A DNA stretch of 64,000 nucleotides from Pseudomonas uvaldensis (lineage in GTDB: Bacteria > Pseudomonadota > Gammaproteobacteria > Pseudomonadales > Pseudomonadaceae): the NCBI RefSeq assembly GCF_021271205.1, contig NZ_JAIWKS010000005.1, forward strand, positions 372,001 to 436,000. The letters are read 5' to 3'. Below the pieces are notes generated by a model. It searched no databases. It was not told the DNA's origin and saw only the letters and a program-made list of their open reading frames with translations. This document shows positions 7,659-17,625 of this stretch, piece by piece. The position numbers and the translations under genes are program-made. The first letter of the stretch is position 1. Every line of letters starts with the position of its first letter.

Positions 7659-8993
7659 TTACAGGTTGTAGCCACGCTCGTTGTGTTCGGCCAGGTCCAG
7701 GCCAACGGCTTCTTCTTCCTCGGAGACCCGCAGGCCCATGACGGCGTCCAGAACCTTGAGGATGATGAAGGTGACGATCGCCGTATAGATCACGGTGAAA
7801 CCCACACCTTTGAATTGAATCCAGACCTGCGCACCGATATCGGTCACGGTGCCGAAGCCACCCAGGGCCGGTGCGGCGAACACACCGGTCAGGATCGCGC
7901 CGAGGATACCGCCGATACCATGCACGCCGAAGGCATCCAGGGAGTCGTCGTAGCCGAGCTTGCGCTTGAGGGTGGTCGCGCAGAAGAAGCACACCACGCC
8001 CGCCGCCAGGCCGATGACCAGGGCGCCCATAGGGCCCACGGTGCCGGCAGCCGGTGTGATCGCAACCAGACCCGCCACCACGCCCGAGGCGATGCCCAGT
8101 GCGCTTGGCTTGCCGTGGGTGATCCACTCGGCAAACATCCAGCCCAGCGCCGCCGCAGCGGTGGCGATCTGAGTCACCAGCATCGCCATGCCGGCCGTGC
8201 CGTTGGCGGCGACGGCGGAACCGGCGTTGAAGCCGAACCAGCCAACCCACAGCATGGCAGCGCCCATCAGGGTGTAACCCAGGTTATGCGGCGCCATCGG
8301 CGTGCTCGGGAAGCCTTTGCGCTTGCCCAGCACCAGGCACGCCACCAGTCCCGCGATACCGGCGTTGATGTGCACTACGGTGCCGCCGGCGAAGTCCAGC
8401 ACGCCCCAGTCCCACATCAGGCCGCCGTTACCGGACCAGACCATATGCGCAATCGGCGCGTAGACCAGCGTGAACCACACCCCCATGAAGATCAGCATGG
8501 CGGAGAACTTCATCCGCTCGGCGAAGGCGCCGACGATCAGGGCCGGGGTGATGATGGCGAACGTCATCTGGAAAGTGATGAAGACCGCTTCAGGGAACAG
8601 CGCCGCCGGGCCGGTGATGCTGGCCGGGGTGACGCCCGCCAGGAACGCTTTGCCCAGGCCGCCGATGAAGGAGTTGAAATTGACGACGCCCTGCTCCATG
8701 CCAGTGGTATCGAACGCGATGCTGTAGCCATAGATGACCCACAGGATGCTGATCAGACCGGTAATGGCAAAGCACTGCATCATCACGGAAAGAAGGTTTT
8801 TCGACCGGACCATGCCGCCGTAAAACAGCGCCAGGCCAGGGATGGTCATGAACAGGACAAGAATCGTGGCAGTCAGCATCCAGGCGGTGTCGCCGGAATT
8901 CAGTACAGGGGCTGCCGCTTCTTCCGCCATGGCCAGGCCAGGCATTACGAAGGACAACAGGGCTCCTAGCCCTGCGAATTTACGCAGAGTCAT
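7659..8993 (-). CDS. amtB: Ammonium transporter AmtB
   Basis: A 444-residue inner-membrane channel for ammonium. A cleavable signal peptide covers residues 1 to about 23 (ending GLAMA-EE), followed by eleven predicted membrane helices. The twin pore histidines are recognisable in GGTVVHINAG and FGVHGIGGILG, and the family motif FAERMKFSAMLIFMGVWF is present. The soluble C-tail (VSEEEEAVGLDLAEHNERGY) is the GlnK-sensitive segment. It follows glnK by 33 nt on the same strand, the classic glnK-amtB operon, and is induced under nitrogen limitation if the control region at 9569-9709 works as predicted. Confidence 0.97.
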   Translation of the reverse strand: MTLRKFAGLGALLSFVMPGLAMAEEAAAPVLNSGDTAWMLTATILVLFMTIPGLALFYGGMVRSKNLLSVMMQCFAITGLISILWVIYGYSIAFDTTGMEQGVVNFNSFIGGLGKAFLAGVTPASITGPAALFPEAVFITFQMTFAIITPALIVGAFAERMKFSAMLIFMGVWFTLVYAPIAHMVWSGNGGLMWDWGVLDFAGGTVVHINAGIAGLVACLVLGKRKGFPSTPMAPHNLGYTLMGAAMLWVGWFGFNAGSAVAANGTAGMAMLVTQIATAAAALGWMFAEWITHGKPSALGIASGVVAGLVAITPAAGTVGPMGALVIGLAAGVVCFFCATTLKRKLGYDDSLDAFGVHGIGGILGAILTGVFAAPALGGFGTVTDIGAQVWIQFKGVGFTVIYTAIVTFIILKVLDAVMGLRVSEEEEAVGLDLAEHNERGYNL

Positions 8994-9026
8994 ATTGTTT
9001 TCTCCTGGGGCGTTGGGTTTGGCGGC

Positions 9027-9709
<683 letters not shown>

Positions 9710-9723
9710 TCCGCACTCGTGAA

Positions 9724-9750
9724 TTGACTATAGACACTGCGTGATACACT
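9724..9750 (+). promoter_or_regulatory. Candidate promoter of ubiK
   Basis: TTGACT (9724-9729) and extended -10 TGATACACT (9742-9750) are 15 bp apart, 29 bp upstream of the ubiK ATG. The short spacer is offset by the TGn extension. Confidence 0.45.
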
Positions 9751-9778
9751 GCCTGCCATTGTTTTCAGGACACCTGAC

Positions 9779-10039
9779 ATGCTTGCGCCAAAAGACCTCC
9801 TCGACGCCCTGAGCGGCCACGCCTCCCGTCTACTCAGCGGCGATACCCCCCTGCCCAAGAGTGAAATCGAAAGCCAGTTCAAAGCGCTGCTGCAAAGCGG
9901 ATTCAGCAAGCTGGACCTGGTTAGCCGGGAAGAATTCGACAGCCAGATGGTGGTTTTGGCGCGGACCCGGGCCCGGTTGGAGAGCCTGGAGGCGAAGGTG
10001 GCGGAGCTGGAAGCGCGATTGGCTCCAACGCAGGAATAA
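9779..10039 (+). CDS. ubiK: Ubiquinone biosynthesis accessory factor UbiK (BMFP family)
   Basis: An 86-residue protein with an amphipathic N-terminal helix (MLAPKDLLDALSGHASRLLS). The C-terminal coiled coil (TRARLESLEAKVAELEARL, about 62-81) is the fusogenic/trimerisation region of the YqiC/BMFP family. UbiK binds UbiJ and lipids and supports aerobic ubiquinone synthesis. The neighbouring position of glnK and comM is the usual one in Pseudomonas. It is a single gene with its own promoter candidate. Confidence 0.9.
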   Translation: MLAPKDLLDALSGHASRLLSGDTPLPKSEIESQFKALLQSGFSKLDLVSREEFDSQMVVLARTRARLESLEAKVAELEARLAPTQE

Positions 10040-10066
10040 GCAGGCTCGGGATGCGCCTGGGATGTT

Positions 10067-11329
10067 TCAATGCGGTTTGTTCGAAGCGGACACCATCGGC
10101 AGCTCCAGCGCAAAAAGCGCTCCGAGTCCCGGCCCGTCGCTTTGTACCATCAGTTCACCGCCCATTTCATGGGCCGCCAGGATGCAGCTGTGCAAGCCGA
10201 AGCCATGGCCGTCGACCCGTGTCGTGAAACCATGCTCGAACACCCGGGTGAGATTGCCCATGGAAATGCCCTCGCCGTTGTCCTCGACCTCGACCCGCAC
10301 TCGCTTGTCTTCAATGGCCTTGAGACGCAGGATGATCCGGGATGGTCGGTCCACGACCGGGTCGAGGGCCTGCTTGGCGTTATTGATCAGGTTGATCAAA
10401 ATTTGCAGCACCTTGTGTTTATCCAGCGGCATCAGCGGGACATCGTCGAGCTCTTTGACCACCGTCACATGATGACGCGCCAGAGAGACATGGCAGATTC
10501 GCACCACATCCTCGATCAACTCTCGCAACGACCCCGGCTCCAACACACTTGAGTTGCCGGCATACGCCTGCTGAGTGGCGACGATTTCCTTGACGTGGTC
10601 GATGCTTTTGGTCAACTGCGCCAACTCATTGATCATGCTCTGCTGCTCGATTGCCAGCGACTCGGCGAGCTTGCCCAGGTACTCCGGCAGAGCCCGACCC
10701 TTTGGATCGCTGTTGAAGAAATCGCCCAGATCGTCGGAATGTTCCTTCATCAACTGGACGACCTTGGCGACCCCCTGCCCTTTGGACGTGTGCAATTTGT
10801 CGTACAAGACCTGGGCTGACACGTTAACGCTATTGAGCACGTTGCCCACGTTATGCAAGACGTTGGTGGCTATTTCCGCCATTCCGGCTCGGCGGGCGGT
10901 GGTGACCAGTTCGGCCTGGGCTTCGCGCAACTCGTCGTTGACCCTGGCCAATTGCTGGGGGCTGGGAATCTTCAGCGCCGCGGGTATCAGCCGGACCAGC
11001 AAAATAGCGGTGATCACCGAGGCAATGGCGGTGATGACCTTAACCAGCGCCGACAGCCAGTAGTAGGGTTGCCAGATGGTCAGGATTTCCATCACATGGC
11101 TGGTCCCGCAGGCCAGGATAAAGACGCCGAAAGCCGCCAGCATCCAGTCGAACGGAACGTCCTTGCGCTTGTGGATGAAGTAAAGAAGGGTGAAGGGAAT
11201 GCTGATGTAGGAAAAAGTGATCAAGCCATCGGCGATGACATTGGTCCAGAGCAGGTCCGGACGCCACATGTAGCAGTGGCCATGAGGCATGAAGCGGTTG
11301 TCGGTCAACAGCGCCAGCAGATTGTCCAT
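10067..11329 (-). CDS. Orphan sensor histidine kinase with ethylene-receptor-like membrane domain
   Basis: A 420-residue membrane kinase. GGAGGAA 8 nt upstream supports the start at 11329 over one 12 codons earlier. Residues about 25-115 hold three membrane helices resembling the ETR1 ethylene-binding domain. D34, Y41, I44, P45, I71, C74 (ACGTSH) and H78 correspond to ETR1 D25, Y32, I35, P36, I62, C65 and H69, including the Cys/His copper ligands. A linker coiled coil follows at about 125-145, then an H-box with H159 in LHNVGNVLNS, the N-box LINLINNAKQAL, and ATP motifs DNGEGI and GHGFGLH. No receiver or response regulator is adjacent. The ligand (ethylene, another small molecule or a metal) is inferred, not shown. 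Confidence 0.85.
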   Translation of the reverse strand: MDNLLALLTDNRFMPHGHCYMWRPDLLWTNVIADGLITFSYISIPFTLLYFIHKRKDVPFDWMLAAFGVFILACGTSHVMEILTIWQPYYWLSALVKVITAIASVITAILLVRLIPAALKIPSPQQLARVNDELREAQAELVTTARRAGMAEIATNVLHNVGNVLNSVNVSAQVLYDKLHTSKGQGVAKVVQLMKEHSDDLGDFFNSDPKGRALPEYLGKLAESLAIEQQSMINELAQLTKSIDHVKEIVATQQAYAGNSSVLEPGSLRELIEDVVRICHVSLARHHVTVVKELDDVPLMPLDKHKVLQILINLINNAKQALDPVVDRPSRIILRLKAIEDKRVRVEVEDNGEGISMGNLTRVFEHGFTTRVDGHGFGLHSCILAAHEMGGELMVQSDGPGLGALFALELPMVSASNKPH

Positions 11330-11527
11330 GGCCGCTTCCTCCCTGTGCCGTTTGTATACCGCCAATACCGGACTTTTTCAGTTTAGCAGAGGGGCCTGAT
11401 CGCCCCCGCCGTATTCGAAACATCCTGCGAAAAATCGGCCATTCAATTACCGCTCCGGGGTCTTCCCTCACGACTACGCTTTGAACAGCCGCAGGACGCG
11501 GCCCTTTCTTCACTCAAGGAACGTTCC

Positions 11528-13021
11528 ATGTCGCTCGCCATCGTCCACAGCCGCGCCCAGGTAGGGGTGGAGGCCCCTGCCGTTACCGTTGAGGTTCATC
11601 TGGCCAATGGTTTGCCATCGCTGACGATGGTCGGTTTGCCGGAAGCGGCTGTGAAGGAAAGCAAGGACCGGGTGCGCAGCGCGATCATCAACTCAGGGCT
11701 GAACTTCCCGGCGCGGCGCATCACCTTGAACCTGGCGCCCGCCGATCTACCGAAGGATGGCGGGCGGTTCGACCTGGCGATTGCCCTGGGGATCCTGGCA
11801 GCCAGTGTGCAAGTGCCGACCCTGACCCTCGACGACGTGGAATGCCTTGGTGAGCTGGCATTATCCGGCGCGGTGCGGCCGGTGCGCGGTGTCTTGCCCG
11901 CGGCGCTGGCGGCACGCAGGGCCGGGCGTACGCTGGTAGTCCCACGGGCAAATGCCGAGGAAGCCTGCCTGGCGTCGGGCCTGAAGGTCATCGCCGTGGA
12001 TCATCTGCTCGAAGCCGTCGCGCACCTCAACAGCCATACGCCCATCGAACCTTTCGTTTCCAATGGGTTGCTCTCGGCCAGCAAGCCTTATCCAGACCTG
12101 AACGAAGTACAAGGCCAGGCCGGAGCCAAGCGCGCCTTGCTGATCGCTGCCGCCGGCGCTCATAACCTGCTGTTCAGCGGGCCTCCGGGAACCGGCAAGA
12201 CCTTGCTGGCGAGCCGCCTGCCAGGGCTGTTGCCGCCATTGGCCGAGAGCGAGGCCCTGGAGGTCGCGGCGATTCAATCGGTCGCCAGTTGCGTGCCGTT
12301 GAGCCACTGGCCGCAACGGCCGTTTCGCCAGCCGCACCACTCGGCCTCCGGTCCAGCGCTGGTGGGCGGCGGGTCCAAACCGCAGCCAGGGGAAATCACC
12401 CTCGCTCACCATGGCGTGCTGTTTCTGGATGAACTGCCCGAATTTGACCGCAAGGTCCTGGAAGTGCTGAGGGAACCGTTGGAATCAGGTTACATCGTGG
12501 TGTCTCGCGCTCGTGACCGGGTGCGCTTTCCGGCACGTTTCCAACTGGTGGCGGCAATGAATCCGTGCCCCTGTGGATACCTGGGCGAGCCCACTGGCCG
12601 CTGCTCCTGCACGCCGGACATGGTGCAACGCTATCGCAACAAGTTGTCCGGCCCCTTGCTGGACCGTATCGACTTGCACCTGACCGTCTCCCGCGAAGCC
12701 ACCGCACTCAATCCACGGAGCACACCGGGCGAGGATACGGCCACCGTCGCCGGACAGGTGGCCGAAGCCCGCGAGCGCCAGCAAAAACGCCAGGGTTGCG
12801 CCAACGCTTTTCTGGACCTGCCAGGTTTGCGCCGGTACTGCCATTTATCCACTCCTGACGAAACCTGGCTGGAAACGGCCTGCGAACGGCTGACCTTATC
12901 GCTGCGTGCAGCCCATCGCCTGCTCAAGGTCGCCCGAACATTGGCGGACCTGGAGCAAGCGGCAAGCATCCGGCGCGAGCACCTGGCCGAAGCGCTGCAA
13001 TATCGGCCCGCTACACCATGA
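11528..13021 (+). CDS. comM: YifB/ComM-family Mg-chelatase-like AAA+ ATPase
   Basis: A 497-residue protein. The N-terminal Lon-protease-S16-like domain covers about 1-170 (VEVHLANGLPSLTMVGLPE). The AAA+ module carries Walker A GPPGTGKT at 218-225 and Walker B VLFLDELPEF near 300. A cysteine-containing insertion follows (NPCPCGYLGEPTGRCSC, near 350), and then the C-terminal MCM/Mg-chelatase domain. ComM is a hexameric helicase promoting branch migration during natural transformation and recombination. The length is typical. It diverges from the kinase gene and converges on the epimerase-like gene with 6 bp between them. Confidence 0.94.
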   Translation: MSLAIVHSRAQVGVEAPAVTVEVHLANGLPSLTMVGLPEAAVKESKDRVRSAIINSGLNFPARRITLNLAPADLPKDGGRFDLAIALGILAASVQVPTLTLDDVECLGELALSGAVRPVRGVLPAALAARRAGRTLVVPRANAEEACLASGLKVIAVDHLLEAVAHLNSHTPIEPFVSNGLLSASKPYPDLNEVQGQAGAKRALLIAAAGAHNLLFSGPPGTGKTLLASRLPGLLPPLAESEALEVAAIQSVASCVPLSHWPQRPFRQPHHSASGPALVGGGSKPQPGEITLAHHGVLFLDELPEFDRKVLEVLREPLESGYIVVSRARDRVRFPARFQLVAAMNPCPCGYLGEPTGRCSCTPDMVQRYRNKLSGPLLDRIDLHLTVSREATALNPRSTPGEDTATVAGQVAEARERQQKRQGCANAFLDLPGLRRYCHLSTPDETWLETACERLTLSLRAAHRLLKVARTLADLEQAASIRREHLAEALQYRPATP

Positions 13022-13027
13022 TCCGGG

Positions 13028-14242
13028 TCATGGCTTGGTCAGATCCACCAGCGGCGTGTCGCGCACTTCGGTTTTCTGATCGTTCTGGATGGTATCGATG
13101 CGTTTGAGTGCTTTGTCCACGGCGCTCTTGTCCGCCAACAGGCTGTAATTGATCGTGAACCGCTTGTGCTCTTTCGGCCCGATAGTGGGGACCAGGCCCA
13201 AAGGCCGCTGGTACCGGCGGTTATAGGAAAAACTGGTGCCCGGCTCCAACCCGGTCACATATCCCTGGCCCTGGGTGTCGGTGTTTTTCCACAGGGAGAA
13301 GACCGGAAGCGTCGCGGTGTTGAAGCCCACCGACACGCCAAGGTTGCCGGCCTTGTTGTGCAATACAGTGAGTGTGTCGCCCTTGGCATCGGCGTATGGC
13401 ACGACGTTGTAGACGGTTTCGTCGTAATCACGCGTTGGCCCCCGGTAGGTTTGCCAATCGCCCAGGTCGCCCTTGGCCTTGTCGTTGAAGGGCGACACCT
13501 GCTTGACCGGGGCAGCGAAACGCGCGCCCTGCTCCAGGAACGGCGTGCTGAAATTGCTGTGGTACAGCGCCTGGTATTCCTTCGGATAATCGCCATTGTT
13601 GGTCAACGTATCGTTGAGTGCGAAGGTCACACTGCCAGGCTCGGTGACCAGTTCGGTCTGCACCGAGAAGTCGACCTTCTTGAATGCCTGCTCCTTCAGC
13701 TCGCCGCGGAGCGTGATGGCGTAGGGCGGTTTTTCATCGATATGCAGGGTGACCTTGTTGGCCGGGATGTTGGCGGCGCGACCATGCAGGGTCAGCAGCT
13801 CACCATTGTCCATGCCCGGGTGGCCGACCCATTCGTAGCCACAACGGGTCACCAGTTCGTTGAAACCTTCGAGCCAACCCAGCCCACCGCGACCGTTGAG
13901 CTCGATAAAGGCCGGATTGACCACTTCCTTGACCGGCGAATCCCAGCCCATGCGCACGCTGCCCACCGAGGCCTGCAATACGTTCATGCCGCGGGTCGGG
14001 ACTATCGAAAGCTTCAGGGTGCCGTTGTCGATGTCCACGATACTGACGCCCTCCTGCCGCCCGCCGTGCAGGGTGCGCATCGTCACGGAAAAGGGTTTGT
14101 CGGTTTTGACGCCAAGCTGCTGGCTGGTGATTTGCCAGGGTTGTGCGGCTTTGTCGGTGTCGAGCAGGACGTAGTCCCAGGCCATGGCGTGGGACGCGAC
14201 GCCCAAGGCGCCGAGGGCAACAAAAAGTTTGAGTGGAGTCAT
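13028..14242 (-). CDS. Exported aldose 1-epimerase-like protein (DUF4432 family)
   Basis: The product is 404 residues. Residues 1-21 (LKLFVALGALGVASHAMA-W) are a Sec signal peptide, so it should be periplasmic. The body is a galactose-mutarotase-like beta-sandwich: KLSIVPTRGMNVLQASVGS, NGRGGLGWLEGFNELVTRCG, LTLHGRAANIPA, YHSNFSTPFLEQGA, and GLEPGTSFSYNRRYQRPLG near the end. Family members are mostly uncharacterised and lack a known substrate; a sugar-binding or epimerase role is inference. Neighbours (comM, a chemoreceptor) give no pathway clue. Confidence 0.8.
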   Translation of the reverse strand: MTPLKLFVALGALGVASHAMAWDYVLLDTDKAAQPWQITSQQLGVKTDKPFSVTMRTLHGGRQEGVSIVDIDNGTLKLSIVPTRGMNVLQASVGSVRMGWDSPVKEVVNPAFIELNGRGGLGWLEGFNELVTRCGYEWVGHPGMDNGELLTLHGRAANIPANKVTLHIDEKPPYAITLRGELKEQAFKKVDFSVQTELVTEPGSVTFALNDTLTNNGDYPKEYQALYHSNFSTPFLEQGARFAAPVKQVSPFNDKAKGDLGDWQTYRGPTRDYDETVYNVVPYADAKGDTLTVLHNKAGNLGVSVGFNTATLPVFSLWKNTDTQGQGYVTGLEPGTSFSYNRRYQRPLGLVPTIGPKEHKRFTINYSLLADKSAVDKALKRIDTIQNDQKTEVRDTPLVDLTKP

Positions 14243-14392
14243 GGGAGCAGCCTTCTTTTTGGAGTTGTGCGGATTTTATAGTCTTGCAGAAACGTTTCAG
14301 CAAGTAGAAAAACCGCAACCACCGCGAAAATGAAGGGGGGTAAGCGACTCGATAAAAGCGGCCCGGTTGGCGCGAGGCTGGCTGGCCTGCCG

Positions 14393-14470
14393 CTATCGCG
14401 AGCAGGGCTCGCACAGGGTTTGACTGAAAATCAACCGTCATCCCGTGGGAGTGAGCCTGCTCGCGATGAG
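14393..14470. repeat. REP pair in outward orientation
   Basis: CTATCGCGAGCAGGGCTCGC (from 14389) is followed by GTGGGAGTGAGCCTGCTCGC (from 14445). The two units face the opposite way from the usual REPIN, with TCGCGA ends outermost. They belong to the GCGAGC/CTGCTCGCGAT subtype and lie between the epimerase-like gene and the chemoreceptor. Confidence 0.8.
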
Positions 14471-14495
14471 ACCCTTCTGCCGGCAGCAGAATGCC

Positions 14496-16472
14496 TCAGC
14501 GGAACCGATCGACTTCCTGACGCAGGTCCTGCGCCAGTTTTTCCAGTTCCTTGGCGGTAATCGCCAGGTTCGAGACCACTTCGCGTTGTTCACTGTTGGC
14601 CATGGCGATGCTCTGCAGGTTACTGCTCAACAAGGTCGCGGTACTGCTTTGTTCCTGGGTGGCGGTGGTAATCGCCGCGAACTGCTGGCCGGCCGAACGA
14701 CTCTGCTCGTCGATGCGGGCCAGGGCCGAAGCCACGTTGGCGTTGCGCGACAAGCCTTCCTGCATCAACAGGTTGCCCTGTTCCATGGTACTGATGGCGT
14801 TGCCGGTTTCCTGCTGGATGCTGGTGATCATGCTGGAGATTTCGTCAGTGGCCTGACGGGTACGGGACGCCAGGCTACGGACTTCGTCAGCCACCACGGC
14901 GAAACCACGGCCCTGCTCACCCGCACGGGCGGCTTCGATGGCGGCGTTCAAGGCCAGCAGGTTGGTTTGTTCGGCAATGGACGTGATCACGCCCACGATG
15001 CCGCCGATTTCCTGGGAACGCTGGCCCAGCGTATTGATGACCGTGGCGGTACTGTTGAGCGCGCCGGCGATCTGCTCCAGGGACGACGAAGCTTCATCCA
15101 TCGACGTGCGACCGATCTGGGTCTGTTGTGCGTTTTCCTGCGCCAGACGCTGGGTGTTACTCATGTTGTCGGCAATGTTCAACGACGTCGCACTGAACTC
15201 TTCCACCGCGCCGGCCATGCTGGTGATTTCGCCGGACTGCTGCTCCATCCCTTCGTACGCCCCGCTGGACAAGCCGGACAAGGCCTGGGCGCGGCTGTTG
15301 ACTTCTTGGGAAGCCTTGCGGATGTGTTCGACCATGGTCGACAGCGCCTGGCTCATCTGGTTGAAGGCACGGGCCAGTTGACCGATTTCGTCATGGCTCG
15401 ACACGTTCAGGCGGACGCTCAGATCACCGGCCCCCAAGGCTTCCGCCTGGCGTACCAGATCCCCAAGAGGCGCCAGTTTGCTGCGCAGCAGCCACATCGC
15501 CGCGCCAACGGCCAGCAGCATCGCCAGCAGGCTGCCAATGGCCAGTTGCGTGCCCACATTCCAGGTCACGGCGCTGATCTCGGCTTTCGGCATGCTCGCC
15601 ACAACCGCCCATGGCCCGCCTTCGAACGCAACGGCGACGCTGTAGAACTCTTCGGCGGTGTCGTTCCAGAACACACCTTTGCCCGGCGTCTTTATCAGCT
15701 TCTGGGTCGTGGTGGCTGCCTGGTCCAGCGCCTGCACGCCGGCGGGTGGCACCAGCCATTTGTTTTGCTCATCCAGCAAAGCCAGCGAACCGGTCTGGCC
15801 AATGCGGAAGCGCTTGAGGTTTTCGAACTGCGCGTTCTGCGCATCGGTGTAATCGAACCCTACATACAGCGCGGCGATGATCTTGCCGCTGCTGTCGCGC
15901 ACCGGGCTGTACTGGGTCATGTAGTAGCGCCCGAACAGCAAGGTGCGACCGATATAGCTCTGCCCAGCCATCAAGCGAGCATAGGCCGGGCTGGCATGGT
16001 CGAGCACCGTACCGATGGCGCGCGTACCGTCCTGCTTGCTGACCGAGGTGCTGACCCGGAAGAAATCATCGCCGTTGCGCACGAATACCGTGGCCGTTCC
16101 GGCGGTCATTTGTTTGAACTCGTCGACTTCGGTGAAATCGTTGTTCAACACCGTGCTGCCCAGGTTCAGGCTCGGGACCTGGACGCCCGCCACGGCAACC
16201 GGCTGGTCCGGGTGTACGCTGAGGCCAGCGCTGAAACGCTTTTCGAACAGGCCGGCCAACCGCTGGGTGCTTTCGCGCAGGGTGCCATGGAAAGTGCTGA
16301 GCTGGTCGGCTAACAAACGCGCTTCGCTGGCCAGGTGTTCTTCGCGGGTGGCCAGGTTGGCTGTATCCAGCGAACGCAAGGCAAAAACGGTACTACCGGA
16401 AATCACGACCGCCAGTATCACGGCGAGGGCAAGACCCAGCTGTGAGGCGATCCGGGCACGGGGTTGAGACAT
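14496..16472 (-). CDS. Methyl-accepting chemotaxis protein with periplasmic Cache-type sensor
   Basis: A 658-residue receptor. AGGAG 7 nt before the ATG at 16472 supports [10 protein letters not shown] as the start over one 18 codons earlier. Order: TM1 about 11-33; periplasmic Cache-like domain about 35-305 ([32 protein letters not shown]); TM2 about 308-329; HAMP about 330-384; then the signalling helices with hairpin tip [20 protein letters not shown] and [15 protein letters not shown]. It signals to CheA/CheW. The ligand is not deducible. A FliA-type promoter candidate lies about 110 bp upstream. Confidence 0.93.
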   Translation of the reverse strand: MSQPRARIASQLGLALAVILAVVISGSTVFALRSLDTANLATREEHLASEARLLADQLSTFHGTLRESTQRLAGLFEKRFSAGLSVHPDQPVAVAGVQVPSLNLGSTVLNNDFTEVDEFKQMTAGTATVFVRNGDDFFRVSTSVSKQDGTRAIGTVLDHASPAYARLMAGQSYIGRTLLFGRYYMTQYSPVRDSSGKIIAALYVGFDYTDAQNAQFENLKRFRIGQTGSLALLDEQNKWLVPPAGVQALDQAATTTQKLIKTPGKGVFWNDTAEEFYSVAVAFEGGPWAVVASMPKAEISAVTWNVGTQLAIGSLLAMLLAVGAAMWLLRSKLAPLGDLVRQAEALGAGDLSVRLNVSSHDEIGQLARAFNQMSQALSTMVEHIRKASQEVNSRAQALSGLSSGAYEGMEQQSGEITSMAGAVEEFSATSLNIADNMSNTQRLAQENAQQTQIGRTSMDEASSSLEQIAGALNSTATVINTLGQRSQEIGGIVGVITSIAEQTNLLALNAAIEAARAGEQGRGFAVVADEVRSLASRTRQATDEISSMITSIQQETGNAISTMEQGNLLMQEGLSRNANVASALARIDEQSRSAGQQFAAITTATQEQSSTATLLSSNLQSIAMANSEQREVVSNLAITAKELEKLAQDLRQEVDRFR

Positions 16473-16582
16473 GACGGCTCCTGGACGAGTGACCGGATCA
16501 TCCTGATCGAGTCGCACACTCGGCATTTTATTCGGGTGAATTTATCGGTAAGCCCTTTCTGGACGAAGGTTCCATGTGCACG

Positions 16583-16609
16583 AATTCGGCGGCAAAGCCA
16601 AATACTTGA
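16583..16609 (-). promoter_or_regulatory. Candidate FliA (sigma28) promoter of the chemoreceptor gene
   Basis: On the minus strand TCAAG (16605-16609) is followed after 14 nt by GCCGAATT (16583-16590), similar to the Pseudomonas flagellar consensus TCAAG...GCCGATAA. It lies about 110 bp upstream of the MCP start. A second ACCGATAA nearer the gene lacks a -35. Confidence 0.5.
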
Positions 16610-16660
16610 GCGCCACGGGCGGATTAATATCAAGTAGCCATCAACTAGGCGTTTAACGAT

Positions 16661-17581
16661 TCAGCCGAGGCGCTTTACCGCTGGTAATTGCATGGCCTTC
16701 ACCTCACCCTGGAGAAAGTCACTGAGCCGACGCAAACGTTCACCTCCCGGCCGGGTTTTCGGCCAGACCAGGTAGTAATGCTCACCGCTGGCGACGGCTG
16801 TCGGCCATGGCAGGCTCAAACGCCCTTGGGCCACATCCTCGGCCACCATCAGCAAGTCGCCCATCGATACACCATAACCGCGAGCGGCCGCGATCATGCC
16901 CAGCTCCAGCGTATCGAACACCTGTCCACCCTTGAGCGAAACCTTGTCGGAAAGGCCCATGCATTCGAGCCACTTGCGCCAGTCCCGACGGTCTGGCGTT
17001 GGGTGCAGCAATTCCGTGCAGGCCAGCCGTCCAATGTCCCAGGGCTGATCGTTCAACAGGTTCGGCGCGCCTACCGGGATCAACTCTTCGGGAAAAAGCA
17101 GGCTCGCTTCCCAGTCTGCCGGGAAGTGCCCGTTGCTCAACAATACGGCGCAATCGAAAGGCTCGGTGTTGAAGTCCACCGAGTCGACATCCATCCACGC
17201 GCTGGTCAGTTGCACTTCATTGCCCGGCTGCAAATGGCGAAAGCGACTCAGGCGCGCCAGCAACCAACGCATGGTCAAGGTCGAGGGTGCCTTCATGCGC
17301 AGGATACCGTCCTCCCCGTGCAAGGTATGGCAGGCCCGTTCGAGCGCCATGAACCCCTCGCGCACGCCCGGCAGTAGCAGCCGCGCCGCTTCGGTCAGTT
17401 GCAGGTTGCGTCCACTGCGCTGGAACAGTCGGCAGGCAAAGTGCTCCTCAAGGGTACGGATATGGCGGCTGACCGCGCTTTGCGTAATCGACAATTCGTC
17501 CGCGGCCCGGGTAAACGAGCTGTACCGCGCCGCGGCTTCGAACGCCCGCAGTGCATATAAAGGAGGAAGACGACGCGCCAT
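16661..17581 (-). CDS. LysR-type transcriptional regulator (GcvA-like)
   Basis: A 306-residue regulator starting MARRLPPLYALRAFEAAARY at 17581; GGAG lies 8 nt upstream, and a 16-codon extension is rejected. The winged helix-turn-helix is at about 5-65 (SFTRAADELSITQSAVSRHI). The effector-binding domain follows, with LELGMIAAARGYGVSMGDLL near residue 225, typical of the GcvA/AmpR-like branch. It diverges from the MATE gene across 147 bp that include a T-N11-A palindrome, so it probably controls that transporter and itself. The inducer is unknown. Confidence 0.92.
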   Translation of the reverse strand: MARRLPPLYALRAFEAAARYSSFTRAADELSITQSAVSRHIRTLEEHFACRLFQRSGRNLQLTEAARLLLPGVREGFMALERACHTLHGEDGILRMKAPSTLTMRWLLARLSRFRHLQPGNEVQLTSAWMDVDSVDFNTEPFDCAVLLSNGHFPADWEASLLFPEELIPVGAPNLLNDQPWDIGRLACTELLHPTPDRRDWRKWLECMGLSDKVSLKGGQVFDTLELGMIAAARGYGVSMGDLLMVAEDVAQGRLSLPWPTAVASGEHYYLVWPKTRPGGERLRRLSDFLQGEVKAMQLPAVKRLG

Positions 17582-17625
17582 GGTGAAGCTCCGTAAGGTT
17601 GTCCACGCACCGTACCAGACATCCT

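Noticed and set aside
7653..8969. Plus-strand open frame (438 codons) opposite amtB
   Set aside because: Antisense to amtB, rich in His/Gly/Arg/Gln, no recognisable domain or ribosome site.
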